Source: Saccharibacter floricola DSM 15669 (GTDB lineage Bacteria; Pseudomonadota; Alphaproteobacteria; Acetobacterales; Acetobacteraceae). From it: DNA of 64,000 bases. A program made the position numbers and the translations under genes. The stretch is taken from positions 124,001 to 188,000 of the forward strand of contig NZ_KB899333.1 in the NCBI RefSeq assembly GCF_000378165.1, given 5' to 3'. This document shows positions 17,290 through 25,425 of the stretch, piece by piece (positions within the stretch are counted from its first letter, which is position 1; each line of letters opens with the position of its first letter). Below the pieces are notes generated by a model. That model did not search any database. It had not been told where the DNA came from and worked only from the letters and a program-made list of their open reading frames with translations.

Positions 17290-18263
17290 AGAACACCTGC
17301 TTGCAAAAAGTCATGCAGATGTAAAATACCAAGCGGACGCTGTTGGTCATCAAGCACGAACAGGCTACTGACAGGTACAGCGCGATCGTGCATTTGATGA
17401 AGCGCATCTTGCATCAACGTTCCAGGACTGGTCGTTAACGGGTTTGGATTCATGATGTCCGCTGCGGTGGTGCGATCAAGATCACGCTTCAAAGCACGGC
17501 GTAAGTCACCATCCGCGATGAGGCCGCAGAACCGCCTGTCATGGTCAATAACCCCCATACAACCGAATGCTTTGCGCGTCATTTCGATAATGACTGAACG
17601 CAGCGGTAAAGTGGGGGAGCCAAGAGGCATGGATGTTCCCGTATGCATGAGCTCGCGGACAGGACGTAAACGTGCCCCGATTTGTCCTGCAGGATGAAGG
17701 CGGCTGAAATCATGCGCGGTGAAACGACGGTGCTCCATGAGAGCAATAGCAAGCGCATCGCCAAGAGCGAGTTGCAGGAGCGATGATGTTGTTGGAGCGA
17801 GATTAAGAGGGCACGCTTCTTGCGCAGGGGGGAGAGTTAGGCAGACTGTAGAGGCACGCCCCAGAGAAGATGCCGCTGCTGACGTTATCCCAATGAGAGG
17901 GAGAGCATTATGAGCGGCAAAAGCGAGGAGAGGGGCGAGCTCAACACTTTCACCGGAGCTGGAGAGAGCTAAGACAATATCGCCGGGCTGAATAATGCCT
18001 AGGTCACCATGTGCGGCTTCAGCAGGGTGGAGGAAAAGGGCGGGAGTGCCTGTAGAGGCTAATGTTGCTTGAATCTTGCGTCCAATATGTCCCGATTTCC
18101 CGATACCAGTAATGATAAGGCGGCCGGGAGCAGCCAAAATCTGTGTAACAGCGTGCTCAAGCGCAACACCTAAAGGCCCATTAAGCGCCTGTTCAAGGCG
18201 CTCTAGCCCTTCACGCTCTACGGTGAGGGCTTTACGGGCTGCTGTGAGGGGTTGAGCAGTCAT
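17286..18263 (-). CDS. kdsD: Arabinose-5-phosphate isomerase KdsD/KpsF
   Basis: This enzyme converts ribulose-5-phosphate to arabinose-5-phosphate, the Kdo precursor for LPS. From the ATG at 18263 it is 325 residues: an SIS sugar-isomerase domain (1-200) with ITGIGKSGHIG and a His-Gly-Asp segment, then two CBS repeats (about 205-320). The frame extends 18 codons further to 18317, inside rnd, but that start lacks homology. Its position directly before lptC is common in alphaproteobacteria. Confidence 0.95.
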   Translation of the reverse strand: MTAQPLTAARKALTVEREGLERLEQALNGPLGVALEHAVTQILAAPGRLIITGIGKSGHIGRKIQATLASTGTPALFLHPAEAAHGDLGIIQPGDIVLALSSSGESVELAPLLAFAAHNALPLIGITSAAASSLGRASTVCLTLPPAQEACPLNLAPTTSSLLQLALGDALAIALMEHRRFTAHDFSRLHPAGQIGARLRPVRELMHTGTSMPLGSPTLPLRSVIIEMTRKAFGCMGVIDHDRRFCGLIADGDLRRALKRDLDRTTAADIMNPNPLTTSPGTLMQDALHQMHDRAVPVSSLFVLDDQQRPLGILHLHDFLQAGVL

Positions 18264-18282
18264 AACACAACCACAATCCGCG

Positions 18283-18933
18283 TTAGGCGCGGTGTGCAAA
18301 AATGTCCGAGACATCATAGCCTAGCAAATCAAGCTTGGCACGTGTCGGCAGGAAGTTATAGCAGTCTTGGGCGAGGTCGCGGCGTTCCTCACGAATGAGC
18401 ATCGCCTCAAGTTTTCCCCATAATGCGTGAAGGTGAAGAACATCGGCAGCAGCATAGCGCTTTTGGTCTTCTGTAAGGTTTACTGCTCCCCAATCAGAGC
18501 TTTGCTGCTGTTTGGAGAGTTCAATACCGAGAAGCTCACGGCAAAGATAAGCGAGGCCGTGACGATCGGTAAAGGTATAAACAAGCCGCGCTGCAATTTT
18601 TGTGCAGACGACAGAGGTAAGCGTAATGCCAAGATTATGCTGTAAGACGGCAACATCGAAACGTGCGAAATGCATCAGCTTGGTTACAGAAGAATCTGTG
18701 AGGAGTTTTTTCAGGTTGGGGCAATCATAGCCTCGTCCACCAAGGCGGGTTGGCTTAATTTGGACGAGATGGGCCTCTCCATTGCCTGAAGAAAGCTGAA
18801 CAAGACACAACCGATCACGATGAGGGTTGAGCCCCATTGTCTCAGTATCAATGGCAACCACCGACCCAAGGTCTAGAGCGTCCGGCAGGTCTCCGTCATG
18901 AAGATGAATGACGACGTTACGCGGATCGTTCAT
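18283..18933 (-). CDS. rnd: Ribonuclease D (3'-5' exonuclease, single domain)
   Basis: A DEDD-type exonuclease that trims tRNA 3' ends. The catalytic residues appear as Asp29 and Glu31 (AIDTETMGLN), HFARFDVAVL, and YAAADVLHLH with the Y-x3-D motif. Length is 216 residues from ATG 18933, with no HRDC domain, so it is the short alphaproteobacterial form. A longer frame to 18972 would run into the hairpin behind tRNA-Leu, which favours the later start. It is adjacent to a tRNA gene, which fits its role. Confidence 0.92.
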   Translation of the reverse strand: MNDPRNVVIHLHDGDLPDALDLGSVVAIDTETMGLNPHRDRLCLVQLSSGNGEAHLVQIKPTRLGGRGYDCPNLKKLLTDSSVTKLMHFARFDVAVLQHNLGITLTSVVCTKIAARLVYTFTDRHGLAYLCRELLGIELSKQQQSSDWGAVNLTEDQKRYAAADVLHLHALWGKLEAMLIREERRDLAQDCYNFLPTRAKLDLLGYDVSDIFAHRA

Positions 18934-18963
18934 GGTGTCACCAGATAATAATAAAGAGGAAAG

Positions 18964-18992
18964 ATAAGCCATCTAAAATTATGGTGGCTTAT
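18964..18992 (-). terminator. Hairpin behind tRNA-Leu (minus strand)
   Basis: ATAAGCCA and TGGCTTAT pair (8 bp, 13-base loop) directly after the tRNA 3' end, followed by CTTTCC. It is a plausible weak terminator or processing site for the tRNA transcript. Confidence 0.45.
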
Positions 18993-18993
18993 A

Positions 18994-19080
18994 TGGTGCC
19001 CAGAAGAAGACTCGAACTTCCACGTCCCGAAGGACACAGGCACCTGAAGCCTGCGCGTCTACCAATTCCGCCATCTGGGC
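18994..19080 (-). tRNA. tRNA-Leu (anticodon CAG)
   Basis: The reverse strand folds as a class II tRNA: acceptor stem GCCCAGA / TCTGGGC, D-arm, anticodon stem CAGGC / GCCTG around TTCAGGT (anticodon CAG), a long variable arm with TGTCCTTCGGGACGT, a T arm with TTCGAGT and an encoded CCA end. Length is 87 bases. It reads CUG leucine codons. Confidence 0.97.
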
Positions 19081-19089
19081 AAAGAGGCT

Positions 19090-19115
19090 CTCGATTTGTC
19101 GTGACGACTATCGAG
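19090..19115. repeat. Near-perfect palindrome upstream of tRNA-Leu
   Basis: CTCGAT-TT-GTCGT-G-ACGAC-T-ATCGAG: two nested perfect stems of 6 and 5 bp, beginning 9 bp before the tRNA 5' end. It may be an operator or a processing element in the tRNA leader. Confidence 0.6.
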
Positions 19116-19223
19116 CTGGTGAGGTGCTTTCTACGCATCTGAGGGGAGGCCGTCAATATGCAAAATGCATGAAAGGTTAAAAAAGAGCAGGAGAAGAAGT
19201 AGGGCCAAAACGGACTTATTTTG

Positions 19224-19262
19224 TTGTGAATAATTCTCATTTATAAACAATGGATATATTCT
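19224..19262 (+). promoter_or_regulatory. Fur-box-like promoter for gltD-gltB
   Basis: GTGAATAATTCTCATTTAT (19226-19244) resembles the alternating GATAAT pattern of Fur sites and shares the 11-mer AATAATTCTCA with the site before the TonB receptor at 48.8 kb. Plausible core boxes are TTCTCA (19234-19239) and TATTCT (19257-19262), 17 bp apart, so a bound regulator would block transcription. Confidence 0.5.
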
Positions 19263-19414
19263 GTTGATGAAAAAGGTAAGTATTGCTGCCTATTCATTTG
19301 TTTATTTCAGCGTATATCGTGAAGCCAGCGAGGGTTTTGCCTCATAGATTTATAGTTAGATGTGCTGTGCGTTCCGTCGGTAGTGCGGGCGTTGTCGCGA
19401 AGGAGATTGCGCTC

Positions 19415-20836
19415 ATGACTGAGAAAATGTTGCGTTTTGTAAGCTGCTCTCAGCATCCTCCAGAGAAACGTCCTGCATCGGAGCGTCGGCATGATGGTCG
19501 CGAAATTTATGAAGGTTTTTCACTAGAACGGGCTGAAGAACAGGCATCACGGTGCTCTCAATGTGGAATTCCCTTTTGTGCGGTGCATTGTCCACTTGAG
19601 AATGTCATTCCCGAATGGTTGCGCTTAGCGGCGAGTGGACGACTGGAAGAAGCTTATGAGCTTTCTTCATCTACCAATAGCTTTCCAGAAATTTGTGGCC
19701 GTATCTGCCCGCAGGATCGTCTGTGTGAAGGCAATTGCGTGATCCATAAAGGGTTTCGCAGCGTAACGATCGGTGCTGTCGAGCGCTTCATTACAGAGAC
19801 AGCATTTGCAGAGGGGTGGGTGAAGCCTGCTCTCCCTCATCATGACCGTGGGCAGAGCATTGGTATTGTTGGTTCAGGCCCCGCCGGGCTTGCATGCGCG
19901 GAGCGCTTGCGCGCGAAAGGCTATGAGGTTCATGTCTATGAGCGTCAGAATAAGCCGGGCGGGTTGCTGATGTATGGTATCCCTAGCTTTAAGTTGGACA
20001 AAGAGGTCGTTGAGCGTCGATGGCGTCTGCTTGAAGAGCAGGGGATTATGTTCCATCTCGGCCAAGCTATTGGCTCTAAGGATGGTGAGTTATCTCTTGA
20101 GACGCTCCGCTCACGTCATGATGCTGTCTTTTTAGCAACGGGTGTGTATCGCTCCCGTCAGGTGAAGGTTCCCGGTGTGGGGATGGACGGGGTCGTTGAT
20201 GCTCTGGATTACCTTAAAGAGTCCCATAGTCCTTCAGAGGAGCTGAACGCGAAAGGGCGGCATGTGGTTGTTATTGGCGGGGGCGATACCGCGATGGACT
20301 GCATGCGCACTGCCATTCGACAAGGGGCGGAAAAAGTTACCTGCGCCTATCGTCGGGATCGCGACAATATGCCCGGCTCCCGCCAAGAGGTCGCGAATGC
20401 AGAAGAAGAGGGGGCTTACTTCCAGTGGCTCGCTGCTCCTGAAGCATTTATTGGTGAGGATCATGTTCATGCCGTGCGCCTCAAAGAGATGCGCCTTGGT
20501 GCCGCTGATGAGCAGGGGCGGCGTATGGTCGAGCCATCTGGGGGGCATAATACATTGCGGGCAGATATGGTTATTTGCGCCCTAGGGTTTGAGCCAGAAG
20601 ATTTGCCAGGTCAATGGCATGAGCCGGAGCTCGCGGTGACGCCATGGGGCACGCTAAAAGTGCCAACAGGAGGGTATGAGACGAGCCTTTCTGGTGTGTT
20701 TGCAGGTGGCGATATTGTGCGTGGGGCCAGCTTAGTGGTCTGGGCGATCCGTGATGGTCGTGACGCGGCGGCGGCTATCCACACGCATCTATCTCATAAG
20801 ACAACCCCCTCACAGCCTGTTCAGGAGAATGCATAA
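19415..20836 (+). CDS. gltD: Glutamate synthase [NADPH] small subunit
   Basis: GltD supplies electrons from NADPH to the large subunit. The 473-residue protein has an N-terminal iron-sulfur part (SRCSQCGIPFCAVHC and CGRICPQDRLCEGNC), an FAD-binding GIVGSGPAGLACAERL, and an NADPH-binding VVVIGGGDTAMDC. The start ATG at 19415 has AAGGAG 10 bp upstream and gives the usual N-terminus; the 44 codons before it are rejected. It shares one base with the gltB start (TAATG), so translation is coupled. Confidence 0.95.
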   Translation: MTEKMLRFVSCSQHPPEKRPASERRHDGREIYEGFSLERAEEQASRCSQCGIPFCAVHCPLENVIPEWLRLAASGRLEEAYELSSSTNSFPEICGRICPQDRLCEGNCVIHKGFRSVTIGAVERFITETAFAEGWVKPALPHHDRGQSIGIVGSGPAGLACAERLRAKGYEVHVYERQNKPGGLLMYGIPSFKLDKEVVERRWRLLEEQGIMFHLGQAIGSKDGELSLETLRSRHDAVFLATGVYRSRQVKVPGVGMDGVVDALDYLKESHSPSEELNAKGRHVVVIGGGDTAMDCMRTAIRQGAEKVTCAYRRDRDNMPGSRQEVANAEEEGAYFQWLAAPEAFIGEDHVHAVRLKEMRLGAADEQGRRMVEPSGGHNTLRADMVICALGFEPEDLPGQWHEPELAVTPWGTLKVPTGGYETSLSGVFAGGDIVRGASLVVWAIRDGRDAAAAIHTHLSHKTTPSQPVQENA

Positions 20837-23800
20837 TGTCAGATCGTACGTTTGTTCGTGAGTATCAGGACAATATTGAGCGTCTGCGCGGTGTGTATGA
20901 TCCGCTTCAAGAGCATGATGCGTGTGGTGTTGGGGTTGTTGCTGCTCTTGATGGGGCGCCAACACGTTCTGTCGTCAAGGCTGGGATCGAAGCGCTGGGG
21001 AATCTCTGGCACCGCGGCGCTGTGGATGCCGACGGGAAGACCGGAGATGGTGCGGGTATTCATGTTGAGATCCCACAAAACTTCTTTGCTGCGGCTATTT
21101 ATAGCGGTGGTGATGTCGTGGTTGAAGGGCGCATTGCTGTCGGTATGGTCTTTCTTCCGCGTACAGATTTAGGGGCGCAAGAGAGTGGTCGTCAGATTAT
21201 TGAAACCGAGATTTTAAAATTCGGTTACGGGATTTATGGCTGGCGTCAGGTGCCTATCGACACGTCTTATATTGGCGAAAAAGCCAATGAGACACGGCCA
21301 GAAATTGAACAGATCATGATCCGCAACACGCTAGGGCGTGACGATAAAACGTTTGAGCGTGATCTGTATGTCATCAGACGGCGAATTGAGAAGGCCGCCG
21401 CTCATGCGCATGTCGATGTGTATATCTGCTCGCTGTCATGCCGTTCTGTGATTTATAAAGGGATGTTTCTGGCTGAAAATCTAACAGATTTTTACCCAGA
21501 TTTGCTGGATGAACGTTTTGTGTCGCGTTTTGCGATTTATCATCAACGTTATTCGACCAATACTTTCCCAACATGGAAATTAGCGCAGCCTTTCCGCAAA
21601 ATTGCCCATAATGGTGAGATCAACACGCTATCAGGTAATGTGAACTGGATGCGTGCGCATGAAACGCGTCTGTCTCACCCTGATCTTGACCCGTATATGG
21701 ATGCGCTTAAACCTGTTGTTCAAGTCGCAGGGTCTGACACGGCGGCCTTGGATAATATTTTCGAGCTTCTGACGTTCGCTGGGCGTGACGCTACGGCGGC
21801 CAAGGCGTTGCTCGTGCCGGCTTCCGCAGGTGCGAATTCGTCTATGCCTCCAAAAGTGAAGGCGTTCTTCCGCTATTGTAATGCAGTGATTGAACCGTGG
21901 GATGGACCGGCTGCGCTGTGCGGTACTGATGGGCGCTGGGTGATTGCGGGGCTAGATCGTGCCGGGCTGCGGCCATTGCGCTATAGCATCACCAAAGATC
22001 GCTTACTGATTGTTGGCTCTGAAACCGGCATGGTGCGTGTTCCTGATGAATCTGTGCTGCAACGCGGGCGCTTAGGGCCGGGGCAGACATTGGCGTTGGA
22101 TTTGGAAGAAGGACAGCTCTACGCGCCTGATGACGTGATGGAGCTTCTGGCATCACGGCAAGATTTTGAACGTTGGGTTGACCAAATTCAGGACATCAGT
22201 CCGCTTTTTGCCGATGTTCATGAAAAAGGGGCACTCGCGGTTGAAGAGCTTCGTCGTCGTCAGCTCGCGGTAAGCCTGACCTATGAAGAGATGGAAACCA
22301 TCCTTCAGCCTATGGTTGCCAATGCGGCGGAAGCTATCGGCTCTATGGGGGATGATACACCACTTCAGGTGTTGTCGGGTCATTATCGAGGTTTGGCGCA
22401 TTATTTCCGCCAAGGGTTTAGTCAGGTGACGAACCCGCCAATTGATAGCTTGCGGGAAACGCGTGTGATGAGCCTCATTACACGCATGGGGAACCTTGGG
22501 AATATTTTGGAAGAAGCATCAAGCCAGTGCCGCCTTCTTCAGCTTTCCAGTCCTATTTTGACCAATGGTGAGTTCGATAAACTTCGTCAGGTATGCGATA
22601 CGCAAGGGGCGGTGATTGATTGCACCTTCCCTATTGAATGGGGCGAGAACGGTTTACGTCGCGCGCTGACAGAGATGAGCCGTCAGGCAGAAGATGCGGT
22701 GCGTGGGGGCTGTAGCCATCTCTTCCTTACTGATGAGCATAGCGGGGCTGAGCGTGTGGCTGTGCCGATGATTTTGGCGACAGCGGCGGTGCATCGTCAC
22801 CTCATCAACCAGTCCTTGCGTACCTTTACATCGGTCAATGTGCGGACATCCGAAACGCTCGATGTGCATGGTATTGCGGTGACGATTGGTGTCGGGGCGT
22901 CCACGGTTAATCCGTGGCTTGCACAGCATGGCATTGCAGACCGTGTGCGTCGTGGCCTTCTGGGCAGCATGACGATGGGCGAAGCGATGCAGCGTTACCG
23001 CACAGCGGTGGATAAGGGTCTGCTCAAGATCATGTCCAAGGCCGGGATTTCGCTCGTGGCTTCTTATCGGGGTGGGTATAACTTTGAAGCCGTGGGGCTG
23101 TCTCGTGCCCTGGTGTCGGAGTTCTTCCCCGGTATGGCCTCGCGTATTTCCGGCATTGGTCTGTCGGGGATCGCGCGTCATGTGCTGCATGCGCATAAAA
23201 AAGCATGGGGTCAGGAGGGTGTTGTCACCCTGCCGGTTGGCGGACGCTATAAAATCCGCCCGAAAGGGGAGGTGCACTCCCTGTCAGCTACCGTGGTGCA
23301 TTTGCTCCAAACAGCCGTGACGGCCAATAGCTCGAAGCTTTATCGTCGCTATAGTGAGGCATTGCGGGCTCAACCACCAATTGCGCTGCGTGATTTGCTG
23401 GATTTTCGCACATCGGCTCGCTCAATCGACGTGGACGATGTAGAGGGGATTACCCAAATCCGCCGTCGTTTGGTCGCTCCGGGGATCTCGCTGGGGGCAC
23501 TCAGCCCCGAAGCACATGAGACGCTTGCGATTGCAATGAACCGCATTGGTGCGAAGTCTGATTCGGGCGAGGGGGGAGAAGACCCATCACGGGCATATCC
23601 ACGCCCTAACGGTGATAATGCCTCATCGGCCATTAAGCAGGTGGCTTCCGGGCGTTTTGGTGTGACTGCCGAATATCTCAATGATTGTCGTGAGATTGAG
23701 ATTAAGGTCGCACAAGGTGCCAAGCCAGGTGAAGGTGGGCAGTTGCCCGGCTTTAAGGTGACGGAGTTAATTGCCCGCTTGCGTCATGCAACGCCGGGTG

Positions 23801-25350
23801 TGACGTTGATCTCACCCCCACCGCATCATGATATTTACTCGATCGAAGATCTTGCCCAGCTCATTTATGACCTCAAGCAGATCAACCCTGATGCAACCGT
23901 CACCGTCAAGCTTGTGGCGCGCACAGGGATTGGAACGATTGCGGCGGGTGTGGCGAAAGCCAAAGCTGACGCTATTTTGATTTCTGGCCATTCAGGTGGC
24001 ACGGGGGCGAGTTCTCAATCCTCCATTCACCATGCAGGTTTGCCGTGGGAGATGGGGCTGAGTGAAGCGCATCAGGTCTTGATGCTCAACCGCCTCCGTC
24101 ATCGCCTTGTGTTGCGTGTTGATGGCGGGATTAAGAGCGGGCGTGATGTGGTGATCGCAGCCATGCTGGGGGCTGAGGAGTTCGGTATTGGGACGGCAGC
24201 GCTTGTCGCGATGGGCTGCATTATGGTGCGGCAGTGCCACTCGAATACCTGCCCGGTTGGTGTTTGTGTACAGGATGAAGACCTACGTAAGAAGTTCGAA
24301 GGATCACCCGAGAAGGTCATTAATCTCTTCACGCTGATTGCCGAAGACGTTCGCACCATTCTAGCTCGCCTCGGTGTGCGATCACTGACGGATGTGATCG
24401 GACGAACGGATATGCTGCATCAGGTTTATCGTGGTGCGGAATATTTGGACGATTTGGATCTTAACTCGTTGCTCGTGCAGGCAGATCCAGGCGGTTATGC
24501 GCGCTACTGCACGCGTGAGGGGCGTAATGCCGTGCCTGATACGCTGGATGCACAGATCATCAATGATGCACGGCCGCTTTTTGAACGGCGTGAAAAGCTG
24601 CATCTGCAATATGATGTGCGGAACACGCATCGTGCTGTAGGCACTCGGATTTCGTCGTTGATTACGCGTAAATTTGGCATGAATAGCCTGCCTGAAGGGC
24701 ATCTAACCTTGTCGTTGCGTGGCTCTGCAGGGCAGTCTTTGGGCGCTTTTGCTGTGCATGGTCTGCGGATTGATGTGGAAGGCGATGCAAACGACTATGT
24801 CGGTAAGGGACTATCCGGGGCGACGTTGGTGTTGCGCCCAAGCCAAGCGGCGCATTGGGAGTCGTCTGAGAATTCCATTATCGGCAATACAGTTCTGTAT
24901 GGTGCGACGGCAGGGGCGCTGTTTGCGGCAGGGCAGGCCGGCGAGCGCTTTGCGGTTCGGAATTCCGGTGCTGTGGCGGTCGTGGAAGGCTGCGGGTCTA
25001 ATGGCTGCGAATATATGACCGGTGGCACCGTGGTTGTTTTGGGTAAGGTTGGTGATAATTTCGGTGCGGGCTTTACTGGTGGAACGGCCTATGTTCTGGA
25101 TATTGATGGCGGGTTCGCCTCCCGTGTCAATGGCGATACGCTAACGTGGAAGCGTGTCACCGTATCGCGCTGGGCGGATGAGCTTCGTCGTTTGGTAGAA
25201 CGGCATGTGACAGAAACGGGCAGTGCCTATGCCGCGAGCTTACTCCATGCTTGGGAGGATATTTTGCCGCAATTCTGGCATGTCGTGCCTCAGGATTACG
25301 CTCGGATTATCGGCTATGAGGACGAGGATCTCAGCAGTCTTTCAGCCTAA
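20836..25350 (+). CDS. gltB: Glutamate synthase [NADPH] large subunit
   Basis: GltB converts 2-oxoglutarate and glutamine to two glutamates, the main ammonia assimilation route with GlnA. The 1504 residues include the class II amidotransferase domain (Cys30, in the HDACGVGVV segment, becomes the N-terminal nucleophile after processing), the central and FMN-binding domains, the 3Fe-4S ligands Cys1128, Cys1134 and Cys1139 (spacing 6 and 5 as in E. coli), and the C-terminal beta-helix. It forms the operon with gltD. The nitrogen sensor glnD lies 26 kb away. Confidence 0.97.
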   Translation: MSDRTFVREYQDNIERLRGVYDPLQEHDACGVGVVAALDGAPTRSVVKAGIEALGNLWHRGAVDADGKTGDGAGIHVEIPQNFFAAAIYSGGDVVVEGRIAVGMVFLPRTDLGAQESGRQIIETEILKFGYGIYGWRQVPIDTSYIGEKANETRPEIEQIMIRNTLGRDDKTFERDLYVIRRRIEKAAAHAHVDVYICSLSCRSVIYKGMFLAENLTDFYPDLLDERFVSRFAIYHQRYSTNTFPTWKLAQPFRKIAHNGEINTLSGNVNWMRAHETRLSHPDLDPYMDALKPVVQVAGSDTAALDNIFELLTFAGRDATAAKALLVPASAGANSSMPPKVKAFFRYCNAVIEPWDGPAALCGTDGRWVIAGLDRAGLRPLRYSITKDRLLIVGSETGMVRVPDESVLQRGRLGPGQTLALDLEEGQLYAPDDVMELLASRQDFERWVDQIQDISPLFADVHEKGALAVEELRRRQLAVSLTYEEMETILQPMVANAAEAIGSMGDDTPLQVLSGHYRGLAHYFRQGFSQVTNPPIDSLRETRVMSLITRMGNLGNILEEASSQCRLLQLSSPILTNGEFDKLRQVCDTQGAVIDCTFPIEWGENGLRRALTEMSRQAEDAVRGGCSHLFLTDEHSGAERVAVPMILATAAVHRHLINQSLRTFTSVNVRTSETLDVHGIAVTIGVGASTVNPWLAQHGIADRVRRGLLGSMTMGEAMQRYRTAVDKGLLKIMSKAGISLVASYRGGYNFEAVGLSRALVSEFFPGMASRISGIGLSGIARHVLHAHKKAWGQEGVVTLPVGGRYKIRPKGEVHSLSATVVHLLQTAVTANSSKLYRRYSEALRAQPPIALRDLLDFRTSARSIDVDDVEGITQIRRRLVAPGISLGALSPEAHETLAIAMNRIGAKSDSGEGGEDPSRAYPRPNGDNASSAIKQVASGRFGVTAEYLNDCREIEIKVAQGAKPGEGGQLPGFKVTELIARLRHATPGVTLISPPPHHDIYSIEDLAQLIYDLKQINPDATVTVKLVARTGIGTIAAGVAKAKADAILISGHSGGTGASSQSSIHHAGLPWEMGLSEAHQVLMLNRLRHRLVLRVDGGIKSGRDVVIAAMLGAEEFGIGTAALVAMGCIMVRQCHSNTCPVGVCVQDEDLRKKFEGSPEKVINLFTLIAEDVRTILARLGVRSLTDVIGRTDMLHQVYRGAEYLDDLDLNSLLVQADPGGYARYCTREGRNAVPDTLDAQIINDARPLFERREKLHLQYDVRNTHRAVGTRISSLITRKFGMNSLPEGHLTLSLRGSAGQSLGAFAVHGLRIDVEGDANDYVGKGLSGATLVLRPSQAAHWESSENSIIGNTVLYGATAGALFAAGQAGERFAVRNSGAVAVVEGCGSNGCEYMTGGTVVVLGKVGDNFGAGFTGGTAYVLDIDGGFASRVNGDTLTWKRVTVSRWADELRRLVERHVTETGSAYAASLLHAWEDILPQFWHVVPQDYARIIGYEDEDLSSLSA

Positions 25351-25400
25351 TGGTGGAGGGGAGCGCTCATAAAACAGTGAAGAAAGGGCGTTCCCACCAT
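25351..25400 (+). other. Imperfect hairpin after gltB
   Basis: ATGGTGG beginning at 25350 pairs with CCACCAT at 25394-25400, with partial inner pairing (GGGAGCGC / GGGCGTTCCC). There is no T run, so termination would be weak. The next gene starts 26 bp later. Confidence 0.35.
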
Positions 25401-25425
25401 CCGCAGTTCGGGTTAGTCTGACGGG

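Larger units (their letters stand above)
19081..19414. other. 334-bp gene-free region between tRNA-Leu and gltD
   Basis: It contains an imperfect palindrome next to the tRNA 5' end, a Fur-box-like promoter for gltD near 19224-19262 and a leader of about 150 bp with no convincing small gene. The frame of gltD is open from 19283, but this part has no family similarity and precedes the ribosome site AAGGAG. Confidence 0.6.

Noticed and set aside
19283-19414. 44-codon N-terminal extension of gltD
   Set aside because: Not similar to GltD; the ribosome site AAGGAG and the conserved start favour 19415.
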